Program-made: the position numbers and the translations under genes
Part shown: one piece after another, positions 17,826 through 27,111 of the stretch
Numbering within the stretch: position 1 is the stretch's first letter
Layout: the number at the start of each line of letters is the position of its first letter
Notes under the pieces: generated by a model
The model's input: only the letters and a program-made list of their open reading frames with translations
Told to the model about the DNA's origin: nothing
The model's database searches: none
Assembly: GCA_905181865.1 (NCBI GenBank)
Contig: CAJIZG010000003.1
Coordinates: 699,001 to 763,000 of the forward strand
Direction of reading: 5' to 3'
Origin: Urechidicola croceus
Lineage (GTDB): Bacteria; Bacteroidota; Bacteroidia; Flavobacteriales; Flavobacteriaceae
DNA length: 64,000 bases

Positions 17826-19235
17826 ATGGCAAGAAAAAAGAAAAACTATATTTTTGAAAACATTGAAGTAATTGATGCAGGAGCTCGAGGCAAAACTGTT
17901 GCAAAAGCACCTGACGGACGTGTTATATTCTTAACTAATACGGTTCCAGGAGATATTGTTGATATCAGAACTGGTAAAAAAAGAAAGGCGTATTTTGAAG
18001 GAACAGCCATAAAGTTTCATAAAAAATCTGAAAAACGAACGGAACCTGCTTGTCAGCATTTCGAATACTGTGGTGGTTGTAAATGGCAAAATATGGGGTA
18101 TGAACACCAACTTTACTATAAACAAAAAGAGGTAACGAATAATTTGATCAGAATTGGTCATTTAGAATTACCTGAGGTTACTCCTATTCTTAGCTGTAAA
18201 AAACAGTACTACTACAGAAATAAGATGGAGTTTTCATTTTCAAGTAGCAGATGGTTAACGTATGAAGAAATAAATTCGGAAGAAGAAATTGACGATAGAA
18301 ATGCGCTTGGTTTTCATATTTCTGGAATGTGGGATAAGATATTGGATATTGAAAAATGTCATTTGCAAGAAGAACCTTCTAATGCACTAAGAAATTTCGT
18401 AAAAAAATTTTCTATAGAAAATGATATATCGTTTTTTAATCCTAGAGAGCAAAGTGGAATGTTGCGAACGATGATGCTTAGAATTGCATCGACAGGAGAA
18501 ATTATGCTTGTAATTCAGTTCTACCAAGATACTATTGAAAAGAGAACCTTATTATTAGATGCTATCACCAAAAAATTCCCTCAGGTAACTTCTTTGCAAT
18601 ATGTTATTAATTCAAAGGCAAACGATACCTTATATGATCAAAATATAATTCTATATAATGGAAGAGATCATATCTTCGAAGAAATGGAAGGATTGCGGTT
18701 TAAAATTGGCCCAAAATCATTTTATCAAACCAATTCTGCTCAAGCTTATGAATTGTATAAAATTACAAGAGATTTTGCCAATTTAACCGGTGAAGAATTG
18801 GTATATGATTTATACACAGGAACAGGAACAATCGCTCAATTTGTTGCAAAATATGCCAAAAAAGTGATTGGGGTTGAGTCAGTACCAGATGCTATAAAAG
18901 ATGCTAAACTCAATGCTGAATCCAATAAAATTGATAATACTGAATTTTATGCAGGAGACATGAAAGACGTCTTTAATGATTCCTTTATAAAAACTCACGG
19001 ACAACCAGATGTGATTATTACAGACCCACCTAGAGATGGTATGCATAAAAATGTAGTAGCCAAAATTTTAGAAATTGCACCTGAAAAAATTGTGTATGTA
19101 AGTTGTAATTCTGCTACACAAGCCCGAGATTTGGCATTGATGAAAGAACAGTATAAAATCACCAAAACGCAGGCTGTAGATATGTTCCCGCAAACTTTTC
19201 ACGTTGAAAATGTGGTTCTTTTAGAAAAAATTTAG
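17826..19235 (+). CDS. rlmD: 23S rRNA (uracil-C5)-methyltransferase, RlmD/RumA type
   Basis: A 469-residue SAM-dependent RNA methyltransferase. It has an N-terminal TRAM domain (~8-65), an iron-sulfur type cysteine cluster (CQHFEYCGGC, plus a later Cys), a Rossmann methyltransferase domain with DLYTGTGTIAQF, the TDPPRDG motif, and the catalytic YVSCNSATQARD. It methylates a conserved uridine of 23S rRNA (U1939 in E. coli numbering for RlmD). RlmCD-like enzymes share this layout, so the exact target base is inferred. The DUF6452 gene follows by one base and the DUF6048 gene overlaps that, so the three are one transcript. Confidence 0.9.
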   Translation: MARKKKNYIFENIEVIDAGARGKTVAKAPDGRVIFLTNTVPGDIVDIRTGKKRKAYFEGTAIKFHKKSEKRTEPACQHFEYCGGCKWQNMGYEHQLYYKQKEVTNNLIRIGHLELPEVTPILSCKKQYYYRNKMEFSFSSSRWLTYEEINSEEEIDDRNALGFHISGMWDKILDIEKCHLQEEPSNALRNFVKKFSIENDISFFNPREQSGMLRTMMLRIASTGEIMLVIQFYQDTIEKRTLLLDAITKKFPQVTSLQYVINSKANDTLYDQNIILYNGRDHIFEEMEGLRFKIGPKSFYQTNSAQAYELYKITRDFANLTGEELVYDLYTGTGTIAQFVAKYAKKVIGVESVPDAIKDAKLNAESNKIDNTEFYAGDMKDVFNDSFIKTHGQPDVIITDPPRDGMHKNVVAKILEIAPEKIVYVSCNSATQARDLALMKEQYKITKTQAVDMFPQTFHVENVVLLEKI

Positions 19236-19236
19236 A

Positions 19237-19686
19237 ATGAAAAAACTCTTTATTACAACCCTAATTATCTCTAGTATTTTGGCAAGTTGCCAAAAAGATG
19301 ATTTCTGTGTTGATCTTATTACACCAAATTTAATTATTCATTTTTACGATTCAGTGAACCCTGAAGAACGTAAACAAGTTGAAAACTTAACTGTTTGGGC
19401 AGATGGATTAGAAGAATTGTATACCAATGTGGCCATAGATTCCATAGCATTGCCTTTAGATCCTGCAGAAGATTTTACCACTTACCATTTAAATTCTGGT
19501 GAATCGCAAGACCAAATCACCATCAATTATACTAGAAAAGAAGTTTTTGTTTCTAGATCTTGTGGCTATATATATAATTTTACCGAATTAAATCTTACTG
19601 ATATATCCAATAATTGGATTGTAAACTCGGTAATAATAAACGAAACTGTAGAAGATGACAGCGAACACCTTAAAATTTTGCATTAG
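19237..19686 (+). CDS. DUF6452 family lipoprotein
   Basis: A 149-residue protein with a lipoprotein signal (IISSILASCQKDDFC). After the signal, TPNLIIHFYD and the C-terminal SRSCGYIYNFTELN are characteristic of the DUF6452 family found in Flavobacteriaceae. The function is unknown. It begins one base after rlmD, and its 3' end overlaps the DUF6048 gene by 32 bases. This order (rlmD-DUF6452-DUF6048) suggests that the two DUF proteins act together in the envelope. Confidence 0.82.
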   Translation: MKKLFITTLIISSILASCQKDDFCVDLITPNLIIHFYDSVNPEERKQVENLTVWADGLEELYTNVAIDSIALPLDPAEDFTTYHLNSGESQDQITINYTRKEVFVSRSCGYIYNFTELNLTDISNNWIVNSVIINETVEDDSEHLKILH

Positions 19687-20401
19687 TATTGCAATATATG
19701 TGATTTCCTTTTCTACGCGCGCGCAAGAAGTAGAAAAACAAGTAGACCTAGATGAATCTATCGAAACTCCTGTAGCAGTGCTAAACGATACCTTGTCTAA
19801 AAAAAAGGAGAAATATGGATTGCGTATTGGATTTGATATCCTAAAATCAACCATCTCCTTTATTGATGAAGACTTTACGGGTATAGAAATTGTTTCAGAT
19901 CTTAGGTTTCAAAAGAATCTATATATCGCATTAGAGTTTGGTGCTACTGAGAGAACAGATCAAGAAGATTTTTTGAATTACACCTCTAAAGGGGGATACG
20001 CAAAAGTTGGAGCAAATTATAATTTATATAAAAACTGGCTCGACATGAACAATGAAATTTATGTTGGTGTTCGATATGGATTTAGTTCGTTCTCACAGAA
20101 ATTAAATGAATTTACTCCAAATTATTATGGAACCTACTTTGATGTTCCAACATACACTTCAAATATTGAAGTTGATGGATTAACCGCCCATTGGTTCGAA
20201 TTTGTAATTGGATTAAAAGTTGAACTATTTAAGAATTTTTTCTTAGGTACTAGTATTTCAATGAAAAATATGATTAGTCAAGATCAACCAGCTAATTTTC
20301 TAAACCTCTATATCCCAGGATTCGAAAGGGTATATGTAAATAATAAAGGTTTTAGTGCAAATTATACGATGTCTTATGTAATTCCAGTTTTTAGTAAATA
20401 G
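19655..20401 (+). CDS. DUF6048 family outer-membrane-like protein
   Basis: A 248-residue protein with a signal peptide (cleavage likely after RAQ). The mature part has alternating beta-strand patterns (YGLRIGFDI, YIALEFGA, EIYVGVRYGFSSF, FFLGTSISM) and an aromatic C-terminal end, consistent with a small outer-membrane beta-barrel. The family is DUF6048, with no known function. It starts inside the upstream DUF6452 gene with a 32-base overlap in another frame, implying translational coupling. Confidence 0.82.
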   Translation: MTANTLKFCISIAIYVISFSTRAQEVEKQVDLDESIETPVAVLNDTLSKKKEKYGLRIGFDILKSTISFIDEDFTGIEIVSDLRFQKNLYIALEFGATERTDQEDFLNYTSKGGYAKVGANYNLYKNWLDMNNEIYVGVRYGFSSFSQKLNEFTPNYYGTYFDVPTYTSNIEVDGLTAHWFEFVIGLKVELFKNFFLGTSISMKNMISQDQPANFLNLYIPGFERVYVNNKGFSANYTMSYVIPVFSK

Positions 20402-20529
20402 CTGTTTACTTTCCTAAAACGAAATTAGCCAGACACATAACGATTCCCTAATCATATCTTGAATCATATGAATTTAGACAATTCATTAAAATTATTTAAG
20501 TAATTTTATACGTGCAAATTAAAATCAAT

Positions 20530-21480
20530 ATGAGTAGTATACCTAGTGTAGATTTGTCAGATTTCATTTCTAATGATGTTTCCAGAAAAAATAAATTTAT
20601 TCAAGAAATTGGACAAGCGTACGAAGAAATTGGATTTGTTGCCTTAAAAGGTCATTTCTTAAGTCAAGACCTCGTAGATAGTTTATACAAAGAGATTAAA
20701 AGTTTTTTTGATTTACCGTTGGAGATAAAAGACAACTATGAAATTCATAGTCTTGGCGGTCAACGTGGCTATACCTCTTTTGGTAAGGAACATGCAAAAG
20801 GTAGAAAAGAAGGTGATTTAAAAGAATTTTGGCATTTTGGACAATATGTAGATAACGATGCTACACTAGAAAGTGCATACCCTGCGAATGTCGAAGTTGA
20901 AGAACTAGCAACGTTCAATGAAGTAGGTAAAACAACTTTTAAAATGCTCGAAAAAACGGCTAAATATGTTTTACGAGCTTTGGCACTTCATTTGGGATTG
21001 AAAGAGTTTTATTTTGATGAATATATCTTAAATGGGAATTCTATATTAAGACCAATTCACTACCCTCCTATTCTAGAAGAACCAAAAAATGCAGAGCGTG
21101 CAGCAGCTCACGGCGACATTAATTTAATAACTTTATTAATGGGCGCTCAAGGAAAAGGATTGCAGGTTCAAAACCATGATGGCACTTGGATCGATGCCAT
21201 TGCACAGCCATATGAACTGATGATTAATGTAGGAGACATGCTATCAAGACATACGAATAACAAACTCAAATCCACCATTCATAGAGTTGTAAACCCATCC
21301 AAAGAATTGTGGAAAACTTCTCGCTATTCTATTCCCTTCTTTATGCATCCAAAAGGTGATATGAACTTAAATGTTTTGGAAAGTTGTATTAGCGAAAAGT
21401 GTCCGAAATTATATGATGATATTACTGCTGGAGAATATCTTAATGAGCGCTTAATTGAATTAGGTTTATTAAAAAATTAA
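20530..21480 (+). CDS. Isopenicillin N synthase-like 2-oxoglutarate/Fe(II) oxygenase
   Basis: 316 residues from the ATG at 20530. A GTG at 20512 would add six residues but lies where transcription should start after TAATTTTA (20501-20508), and relatives begin at SSIPSVDLSDF. The DIOX_N segment (~5-120) is followed by the Fe(II)/2OG domain with AAHGDINLITLLMG (His and Asp ligands), STIHRVV (second His) and SRYSIPFFMHP (2OG-binding Arg). The substrate is unknown. It is 3 bases from the SUI1 gene, so they are one operon. Confidence 0.88.
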   Translation: MSSIPSVDLSDFISNDVSRKNKFIQEIGQAYEEIGFVALKGHFLSQDLVDSLYKEIKSFFDLPLEIKDNYEIHSLGGQRGYTSFGKEHAKGRKEGDLKEFWHFGQYVDNDATLESAYPANVEVEELATFNEVGKTTFKMLEKTAKYVLRALALHLGLKEFYFDEYILNGNSILRPIHYPPILEEPKNAERAAAHGDINLITLLMGAQGKGLQVQNHDGTWIDAIAQPYELMINVGDMLSRHTNNKLKSTIHRVVNPSKELWKTSRYSIPFFMHPKGDMNLNVLESCISEKCPKLYDDITAGEYLNERLIELGLLKN

Positions 21481-21483
21481 ATT

Positions 21484-21813
21484 ATGGATTTAGAAGATCA
21501 ATTAAAAAATTTATTTCCGGATCACATTGCAAAACCTATCGAAGAAACTAAAGAAGAAAAAGAGGCTCTTTGGATGCAAGACGAGCCCATAATTTGCAAG
21601 TATGAAAAACGAAAAGGAAAACCCACAACCATTTTAGAAGGATATTCTGGCGCGGACTCAGATTTCAAAAAGTTGGCCAAAGAAATTAAAACCAAATTGA
21701 GTGTTGGTGGAAGTTTTAAAAATGATCAAATTATTATTCAAGGAGATTATCGCAATCAGATTATGGAAATATTAAAGATTAAGGGGTTTAAAGTCAAACG
21801 AGTAGGAGGCTAA
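21484..21813 (+). CDS. SUI1/eIF1-type translation initiation factor (YciH family)
   Basis: A 109-residue protein. The last ~75 residues form the SUI1 domain (KYEKRKGKPTTILEGY, TKLSVGGSFKNDQIIIQGD, IKGFKVKRVGG), and the N-terminal 30 residues are an acidic extension. YciH proteins are thought to influence start-codon selection; the role in bacteria is not settled. It starts 3 bases after the oxygenase gene. Confidence 0.92.
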   Translation: MDLEDQLKNLFPDHIAKPIEETKEEKEALWMQDEPIICKYEKRKGKPTTILEGYSGADSDFKKLAKEIKTKLSVGGSFKNDQIIIQGDYRNQIMEILKIKGFKVKRVGG

Positions 21814-21831
21814 AAAAACCTTTAAAGCTAT

Positions 21832-22247
21832 TCTTTAGTGAAGAAAACCTTAAAACTGATTTACAACACATTACGCAATAGAATTCTAAAAAAGTTAGAC
21901 CGTATGTTGTAAAAGGAAGTCGTTCGTTGATGAATACGTTGCGCAGTTCGAAGGACATTGAAGGATTTATGACCTCAGCTCCTAGGTTTTATGGACCACA
22001 AGGTAGAATAGTAAAATTAGCCCTATTAGATTCTCAATTAAACAATAGAATAAGTAATTTTAATGGCATTGTAATTACCAATCTTGAGAACGAAACATCA
22101 GCTATTTACGGTTTATCCGAATTAATGGGACATGAAATGATTTCGATGAATGCGATTATTGAAAATAGATATACAGACGAATTTAGCACAAACCTCAAAG
22201 AAACCAGTCATTCTTTGATTAAATACACCTTAGATAAACTAGTTTAA
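21832..22247 (+). pseudogene. Unrecognised gene remnant with an in-frame stop
   Basis: The frame that ends at 22247 codes for 106 residues from TTG 21927 (APRFYGPQGRIVKLALLDSQ and ...SHSLIKYTLDKLV). It continues upstream in good coding sequence (LFFSEENLKTDLQHITQ, then a TAG, then NSKKVRPYVVKGSRSLMNTL). So a longer gene appears to be broken by one TAG near 21888, and its 5' part merges with the end of the SUI1 gene. I do not recognise the family. A short functional C-terminal product cannot be excluded. Confidence 0.5.
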
Positions 22248-22461
22248 CAACACGTTTTTGCATTCATCAAAAAGACATCAATAGAACGCATTTTTTAGAA
22301 ATTAAAATAAACTGTAATAGATAACGTTCGTGATAGTATGACAAATCATATACCATTTCATGAGTCTTTATTTATTGTTTTTCATTTGTCACATGATGTT
22401 CACTATTCGTAATTCCTGTGGGTGTTAAAAAACTTAACATGCTCGTTTCATAAAAAAAATA

Positions 22462-22469
22462 TATCTTTG
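22462..22469 (+). promoter_or_regulatory. -7 box (TATCTTTG) for the small lipoprotein at 22491
   Basis: An exact TAnnTTTG match 21 bases before the ATG at 22491. Confidence 0.65.
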
Positions 22470-22490
22470 ATTTTTTAAACTCTTATTGAC

Positions 22491-22623
22491 ATGAAAAAAT
22501 TTGCTATCCTTTTATTATTTATTTTCACTGTAACGACAATCACTTCTTGTAAATCTACAAAAGGTTGTGGATTGACGGGATCTCTAGAAATGCAAAAAAC
22601 TGAAGTTTCCCCTTTAGGTTAAA
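22491..22623 (+). pseudogene. Small lipoprotein gene, probably frameshifted in an A run
   Basis: From ATG 22491 the sequence codes for a lipoprotein signal (MKKFAILLLFIFTVTTITSC) followed by KSTK. As written it then ends after 37 residues with unusual composition (RLWIDGISRNAKN). Removing one A from the five-A run near 22559-22563 gives KGCGLTGSLEMQKTEVSPLG and a stop at 22621, which looks more like a natural small lipoprotein. Either the gene is frameshifted, or the run length is a sequencing error, or the product really is the 37-residue form. It has a good -7 box. Confidence 0.5.
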
Positions 22624-22655
22624 GTATTCTAAGAGTTCCTCTACTAGATTACTAA

Positions 22656-23190
22656 TTAACTGCCATCACCTGTATAAAATATTTTTCTATTTTTAGGAAG
22701 TTGAGGCCAAAGAATTTTTCCTATAGGTACATGTTTTGGTTGGTTTTCGCCAATCCCAGCATAATATGCTTCAACCATTGAAGTGTATTCGTATTCTCTT
22801 TCTGCTCGTATACCCATGACAAGGCCGGAGACATGCATAAATTCATTACTGACTTAGGAAATGGTCTGCTTCCTGAAAAATCAAATTTTTATTAAGCTCT
22901 AGAGTTGAATTGGGCTGATTAGACGCTATATCATTTGATTCTGACGGACCTTGTGCTAAATTATACATTCCACCTCCTAAAGGTCTGTAATCGTTATTTC
23001 GAATACAAGGTAATCGAACACTGGTCGTAACTTCAAAACTATTTCACTCTTAGAACATTTATTGTTTTCCAAAAACATATCCGTCAAATCAATTCCATCA
23101 ACAGAATTTTCTCGCTCTCTTTCTTACAATAATCAAAAGAGTATTGTGAATATTTACTTCCTAAGCCTTTACTAAAGAACTCTCTAGTTG
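22656..23190 (-). pseudogene. Decayed protein-coding gene, unrecognised
   Basis: On the minus strand, plausible coding segments follow one another in different frames: REFFSKGLGSKYSQYSFDYC, then DLTDMFLENNKCSKSEI, then YRPLGGGMYNLAQGPSES, then NEFMHVSGLVMGIRAEREYE...KNRKIFYTGDGS, with stops and frameshifts between them. The last segment (22656-22838) is open for 60 codons. The run looks like one ancestral gene of more than 170 codons with at least three disruptions. I cannot name the family. Confidence 0.5.
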
Positions 23191-23203
23191 TTAATATTGT
23201 TAC

Positions 23204-25834
23204 CTATAAAGAAGCTAGACTCGTTTTTAGTGTTTCAATTTTAGCCTCAGCATCTGCTTGTTTCTGACGTTCATTTGTAATTACCTGATCTGGTGCATTA
23301 TTTACGAAACGCTCATTACTCAGTTTTTTCTGAACAGACTTTAAAAACCCTTCCGTATATTTTAACTCTTCCTCAATCTTTGTTTTTTCTGCTTCAACAT
23401 CGATAGAGTCCCCTAAAGGAATAAAATATTCATTTGACTTGACTCTAAAACTTATAGCTCCGTCAACTGTTGCAGCTACATAATTAATAGCACCAATATT
23501 CCCCATTTTCTCAATTATCGCGTCAAATTTCGATGACGTCTTATCGTTGTTCAAAACAGAAAATTCAATTTCCTTTTTAAAGGCAATATTTTTTTCCTTT
23601 CTAACAGTTCTAATTCCAGAAATAACTTCTCTCGTTACTTTAAACGCCTCAATAATTGATTCATTCACTTCACCTATTTCAGGATATTCAGCAATAACTA
23701 ATGCATCTTCTGGAGTTCTTTCTTTAATAAATTGCCAAATTTCTTCCGAAATAAACGGCATATATGGGTGCAATACTTTTAAATTATTTTCAAAAAAAGC
23801 AATCACACTATTATAAGTTTTACTATCAATTGGTTGTTGGTAACCTGGTTTTACCATTTCCAAAAACCAAGAAGAAAAATCGTCCCAAACCAATTTATAA
23901 ATTGTCATTAAGGCTTCGCTAATTCTATATTGATCAAAAGATTTCTCTAAATCTAATAATGCCTGATTAAATTTTGACTCATACCATTCAATAGCAGCTT
24001 TTGCAGCTTTTGGTTGTTCTATTTCTTCTGAAATCTCCCAACCTTGCACCAAACGGAATGAATTCCAAATTTTATTTGAGAAATTACGTCCTTGAGCACA
24101 TAACTCTTCCTCAAATAATAAATCATTACCTGCAGCAGAGCATAATAACATTCCTACTCTCACTCCATCTGCACCGTATTTCTCCATCAATTCAATAGGA
24201 TCTGGCGAATTCCCTAAAGACTTCGACATTTTTCTACGTTGCTTATCTCTTACAATTCCTGTAAAATAAACATTGCTAAATGGTTTTTCATCTCTCAATT
24301 CATAACCAGCAAAAATCATACGTGCTACCCAAAAGAAAATAATATCTGGACCAGTAACCAAATCATTCGTTGGATAATAATAATTCACCTCTTTGTTATC
24401 TGGATTTCGCACACCGTCAAAAACCGCGATTGGCCATAACCAAGAAGAAAACCAGGTATCTAACACATCTGGATCTTGCTTTAAGTCTGACACCGAAAGG
24501 GAATTATTTCCAGTTTTATCAATTGCCAATTGGAGAGCAGCTTCTGCAGTTTCTGCAATTACAAAATCATTTACACCATCACCGTAGAAAAATGCGGGAA
24601 TTTGATGTCCCCACCATAACTGACGAGAAATATTCCAATCTCTAATATTTTCTAACCAATGACGATATGTATTGTTATAATGTTTTGGAAACAATTTAAT
24701 GTCTTCATCTTCTAAAACCGCTTTTAAAGCTGGTTTTACAATATCTTTCATTTTTAAAAACCACTGTGCCGAAATTTTTGGTTCAATAACAGCCTTGGTT
24801 CTTTCAGAAGTCCCAACTTTATGCATATGTTGTTCAACCTTTACTAAACAACCTAATTCTTCTAATTCTTTGGTGATTTCCTTACGAACTACAAAACGAT
24901 CTTTTCCTTCATAATGTAATCCAAGTGAATTCAAAGTGGCATCATCGTTTAAAATATCGATGACTTCTAGTTCATGTCTTTCTCCTAATACCTTATCGTT
25001 TTGATCATGAGCAGGAGTAACTTTTAGACAACCAGTCCCAAATTCAATGTCAACATATTCATCTTCAATAATAGGAATCACTCGATTAACAATAGGAACA
25101 ATTACTTTTTTCCCTTTTAAATGAGTAAATCGATCATCATTAGGATTGATACAAATAGCGCTATCTCCCAAAATAGTTTCGGGTCTAGTTGTTGCAATAG
25201 TTAATACCTCATCACTACCTTCTATTTTATAATTTACATAATATAAATTCCCAAACTTTTCTTCAAAAATAACCTCTTCGTCAGATAACGTAGTCTGTGC
25301 ATCAGGATCCCAATTCACCATTCGGTAACCACGATATATCTGACCTTTTTTATAAAGATCAATAAAAACTTTAATCACAGATTCCGACAAATCTGGATCC
25401 ATCGTAAACTTGGTACGTTCCCAATCACAAGAAGCACCTAACTTTTTTAACTGCTCTAAAATTATTCCACCATGCTTATGCGTCCAATCCCAAGCATGTC
25501 CTAAAAAGTCTTCTCGACTTAAATCATTCTTATCTAAACCCTCACTCTTCAATTTGGCTACAACTTTTGCCTCGGTAGCAATAGATGCATGATCCGTTCC
25601 CGGAACCCAACAAGCGTTGTATCCTTTTAATCGAGCACGACGAATTAAAACGTCTTGAATGGTATTATTCAACATATGTCCCATGTGCAAAACTCCAGTG
25701 ACATTTGGAGGTGGAATCACAATAGTATATGCTTTTTTTTCATTTGGTTCTGAATGGAAATAATTTTGCTCCATCCAGTAGTCATACCACTTTTGCTCTA
25801 CTTTTAAAGGATTATATTTTGCCGGAATATTCAT
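23204..25834 (-). CDS. valS: Valyl-tRNA synthetase
   Basis: 876 residues from the ATG at 25834 ([17 protein letters not shown]). A reading from 25909 would run through the -7 box at 25864-25871, so it is rejected. Class I synthetase signatures are present: the HIGH-type [16 protein letters not shown], the KMSKS motif in [14 protein letters not shown], the editing domain ([13 protein letters not shown]), the anticodon-binding domain and the C-terminal coiled-coil arm ([21 protein letters not shown] region). It charges tRNA-Val and edits Thr-tRNA-Val. Confidence 0.97.
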   Translation of the reverse strand: MNIPAKYNPLKVEQKWYDYWMEQNYFHSEPNEKKAYTIVIPPPNVTGVLHMGHMLNNTIQDVLIRRARLKGYNACWVPGTDHASIATEAKVVAKLKSEGLDKNDLSREDFLGHAWDWTHKHGGIILEQLKKLGASCDWERTKFTMDPDLSESVIKVFIDLYKKGQIYRGYRMVNWDPDAQTTLSDEEVIFEEKFGNLYYVNYKIEGSDEVLTIATTRPETILGDSAICINPNDDRFTHLKGKKVIVPIVNRVIPIIEDEYVDIEFGTGCLKVTPAHDQNDKVLGERHELEVIDILNDDATLNSLGLHYEGKDRFVVRKEITKELEELGCLVKVEQHMHKVGTSERTKAVIEPKISAQWFLKMKDIVKPALKAVLEDEDIKLFPKHYNNTYRHWLENIRDWNISRQLWWGHQIPAFFYGDGVNDFVIAETAEAALQLAIDKTGNNSLSVSDLKQDPDVLDTWFSSWLWPIAVFDGVRNPDNKEVNYYYPTNDLVTGPDIIFFWVARMIFAGYELRDEKPFSNVYFTGIVRDKQRRKMSKSLGNSPDPIELMEKYGADGVRVGMLLCSAAGNDLLFEEELCAQGRNFSNKIWNSFRLVQGWEISEEIEQPKAAKAAIEWYESKFNQALLDLEKSFDQYRISEALMTIYKLVWDDFSSWFLEMVKPGYQQPIDSKTYNSVIAFFENNLKVLHPYMPFISEEIWQFIKERTPEDALVIAEYPEIGEVNESIIEAFKVTREVISGIRTVRKEKNIAFKKEIEFSVLNNDKTSSKFDAIIEKMGNIGAINYVAATVDGAISFRVKSNEYFIPLGDSIDVEAEKTKIEEELKYTEGFLKSVQKKLSNERFVNNAPDQVITNERQKQADAEAKIETLKTSLASL

Positions 25835-25863
25835 TCTAAATCGATATTTAATTTGTAAGTGTG

Positions 25864-25871
25864 CAAATGTA
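25864..25871 (-). promoter_or_regulatory. -7 box (TACATTTG) for valS
   Basis: An exact TAnnTTTG match on the minus strand. It gives a leader of about 25-30 bases to the ATG at 25834 and fixes that start codon. Confidence 0.7.
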
Positions 25872-25920
25872 CAATTATACCTTTTGAATGTGAAATATTT
25901 TAAAAACAAAAAAAAAGTGG

Positions 25921-25928
25921 TAATTTTG
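25921..25928 (+). promoter_or_regulatory. -7 box (TAATTTTG) for the DUF1573 gene
   Basis: An exact TAnnTTTG match 21 bases before the ATG at 25950. It is divergent from the valS promoter about 50 bases away. Confidence 0.7.
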
Positions 25929-25949
25929 TGACATAAACCAACTAAAATT

Positions 25950-26366
25950 ATGAAAAAAATAGCACTAATATTATTTCTAAGTATCTACACATTTAGTCTA
26001 AATGCGCAGGGTAATACCGAAGAGAAAAAAGAAGGACCTATATTCAAATTTGAACATGAAACTATTGATTATGGCAAAATTGATAAAGGGTCAAATGGTG
26101 AAAGAGTTTTTCTTTTCACTAATGTAGGAACGAGTCCACTTATAATAGAGAATGTAAAAGGAAGTTGTGGATGTACCGTACCAACGAAACCAGACAAACC
26201 TATTTTGCCTGGTGATAAGGGTGAAATAAAAGTTAAATATGACACCAATAGAATAGGTGGGTTTTCTAAAACAGTTACTATTGTTTCGAATGCCATTGAA
26301 CCTAGAAAGATTGTAAGAATTAAAGGCTTAGTAGAAAAACCAAATGCGACAACTGTTGTTCAATAA
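25950..26366 (+). CDS. DUF1573 domain secreted protein
   Basis: A 138-residue protein with a signal peptide ([20 protein letters not shown]) and one DUF1573 domain. [33 protein letters not shown], the CGCT motif in KGSCGCTVP, and [13 protein letters not shown] are the family hallmarks. DUF1573 is an Ig/ASPM-SPD-2-like beta-sandwich common in Bacteroidota; the function is unknown. It is a single-gene unit ending in a terminator. Confidence 0.92.
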   Translation: MKKIALILFLSIYTFSLNAQGNTEEKKEGPIFKFEHETIDYGKIDKGSNGERVFLFTNVGTSPLIIENVKGSCGCTVPTKPDKPILPGDKGEIKVKYDTNRIGGFSKTVTIVSNAIEPRKIVRIKGLVEKPNATTVVQ

Positions 26367-26402
26367 CCATAAGCCTTGGTTAAAACATTTTTTTAAATAA
26401 TT

Positions 26403-26439
26403 AAAGAGAGGCTACCTAATAAGAGCGTCTCTCTTTTTT
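26403..26439 (+). terminator. Rho-independent terminator after the DUF1573 gene
   Basis: AAAGAGAG pairs with CTCTCTTT around a 20-base loop and is followed by five or six T residues. Confidence 0.75.
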
Positions 26440-27111
26440 ATAAAAACTTTCTAAGCCTTTAAATCGAAAACTAAAAAAGTATATACAAATTCTACTACCC
26501 TAGTAACTCTTCCCGTTTAAATTCAAACTTCATCCTCCTAACTTCTCTTTCTAAGGTCGATTTTATATTCTTCTCCTTTTTAGAATAAAACTTATATGCA
26601 ACTTACTGTTAATCAGAATCATATGTTAAATTTCTCTTTTTAGTTGTGAGATAGTCACCTTCTAAAAATACTCTTAATTTTATATGTTTTATATCCTTAA
26701 AATCTAATAAATCAGATGATTTAAGATGAACGATTAGAAGAATACGAAGTCCTGAATCCAAAATAGAAGATACCTCTGCACTGTTCGCTTCTCTAGGAGA
26801 ATAATAAAATTATTACTCATTTTAAACTTCATAGTTTGGGTTTCCCTTTCTCAATAAAATTATAATCCTACCCAAGGGCAATTATGACTATGCATAGAAA
26901 AAATAATGAATAAAAAATGTATATCCGAATTTTATAATTATTAATAATTACCCACTAAAACTGAGGTTTCTTAATTGGAATATGAAATTTTCAACTCTCT
27001 ATTTATCAACTATCAATTCAAGAATCATACTCTAAAACTATACATTAATTTTCCTTGGATTAAGTCGTGTATTCCAGATATAAATTGCATTTTTGCTAAA
27101 ATCTAATAGAA
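26440..27111. other. Intergenic region with one unrecognised coding fragment
   Basis: About 670 bases without an intact gene. On the minus strand 26609-26809 is open for 67 codons without a start (YSPREANSAEVSSILDSG, then HIKLRVFLEGDYLTTKKR). It looks like real coding sequence, so it is probably the remains of a lost gene; I do not recognise it. The rest is AT-rich sequence without clear structure. The aminotransferase promoter should lie near its end, where CATTTTTG (about 27090) is one base from TAnnTTTG. Confidence 0.45.

Noticed and set aside
24001-24645. Several plus-strand open frames of 60-90 codons
   Set aside because: All lie antisense within valS and have no independent support.
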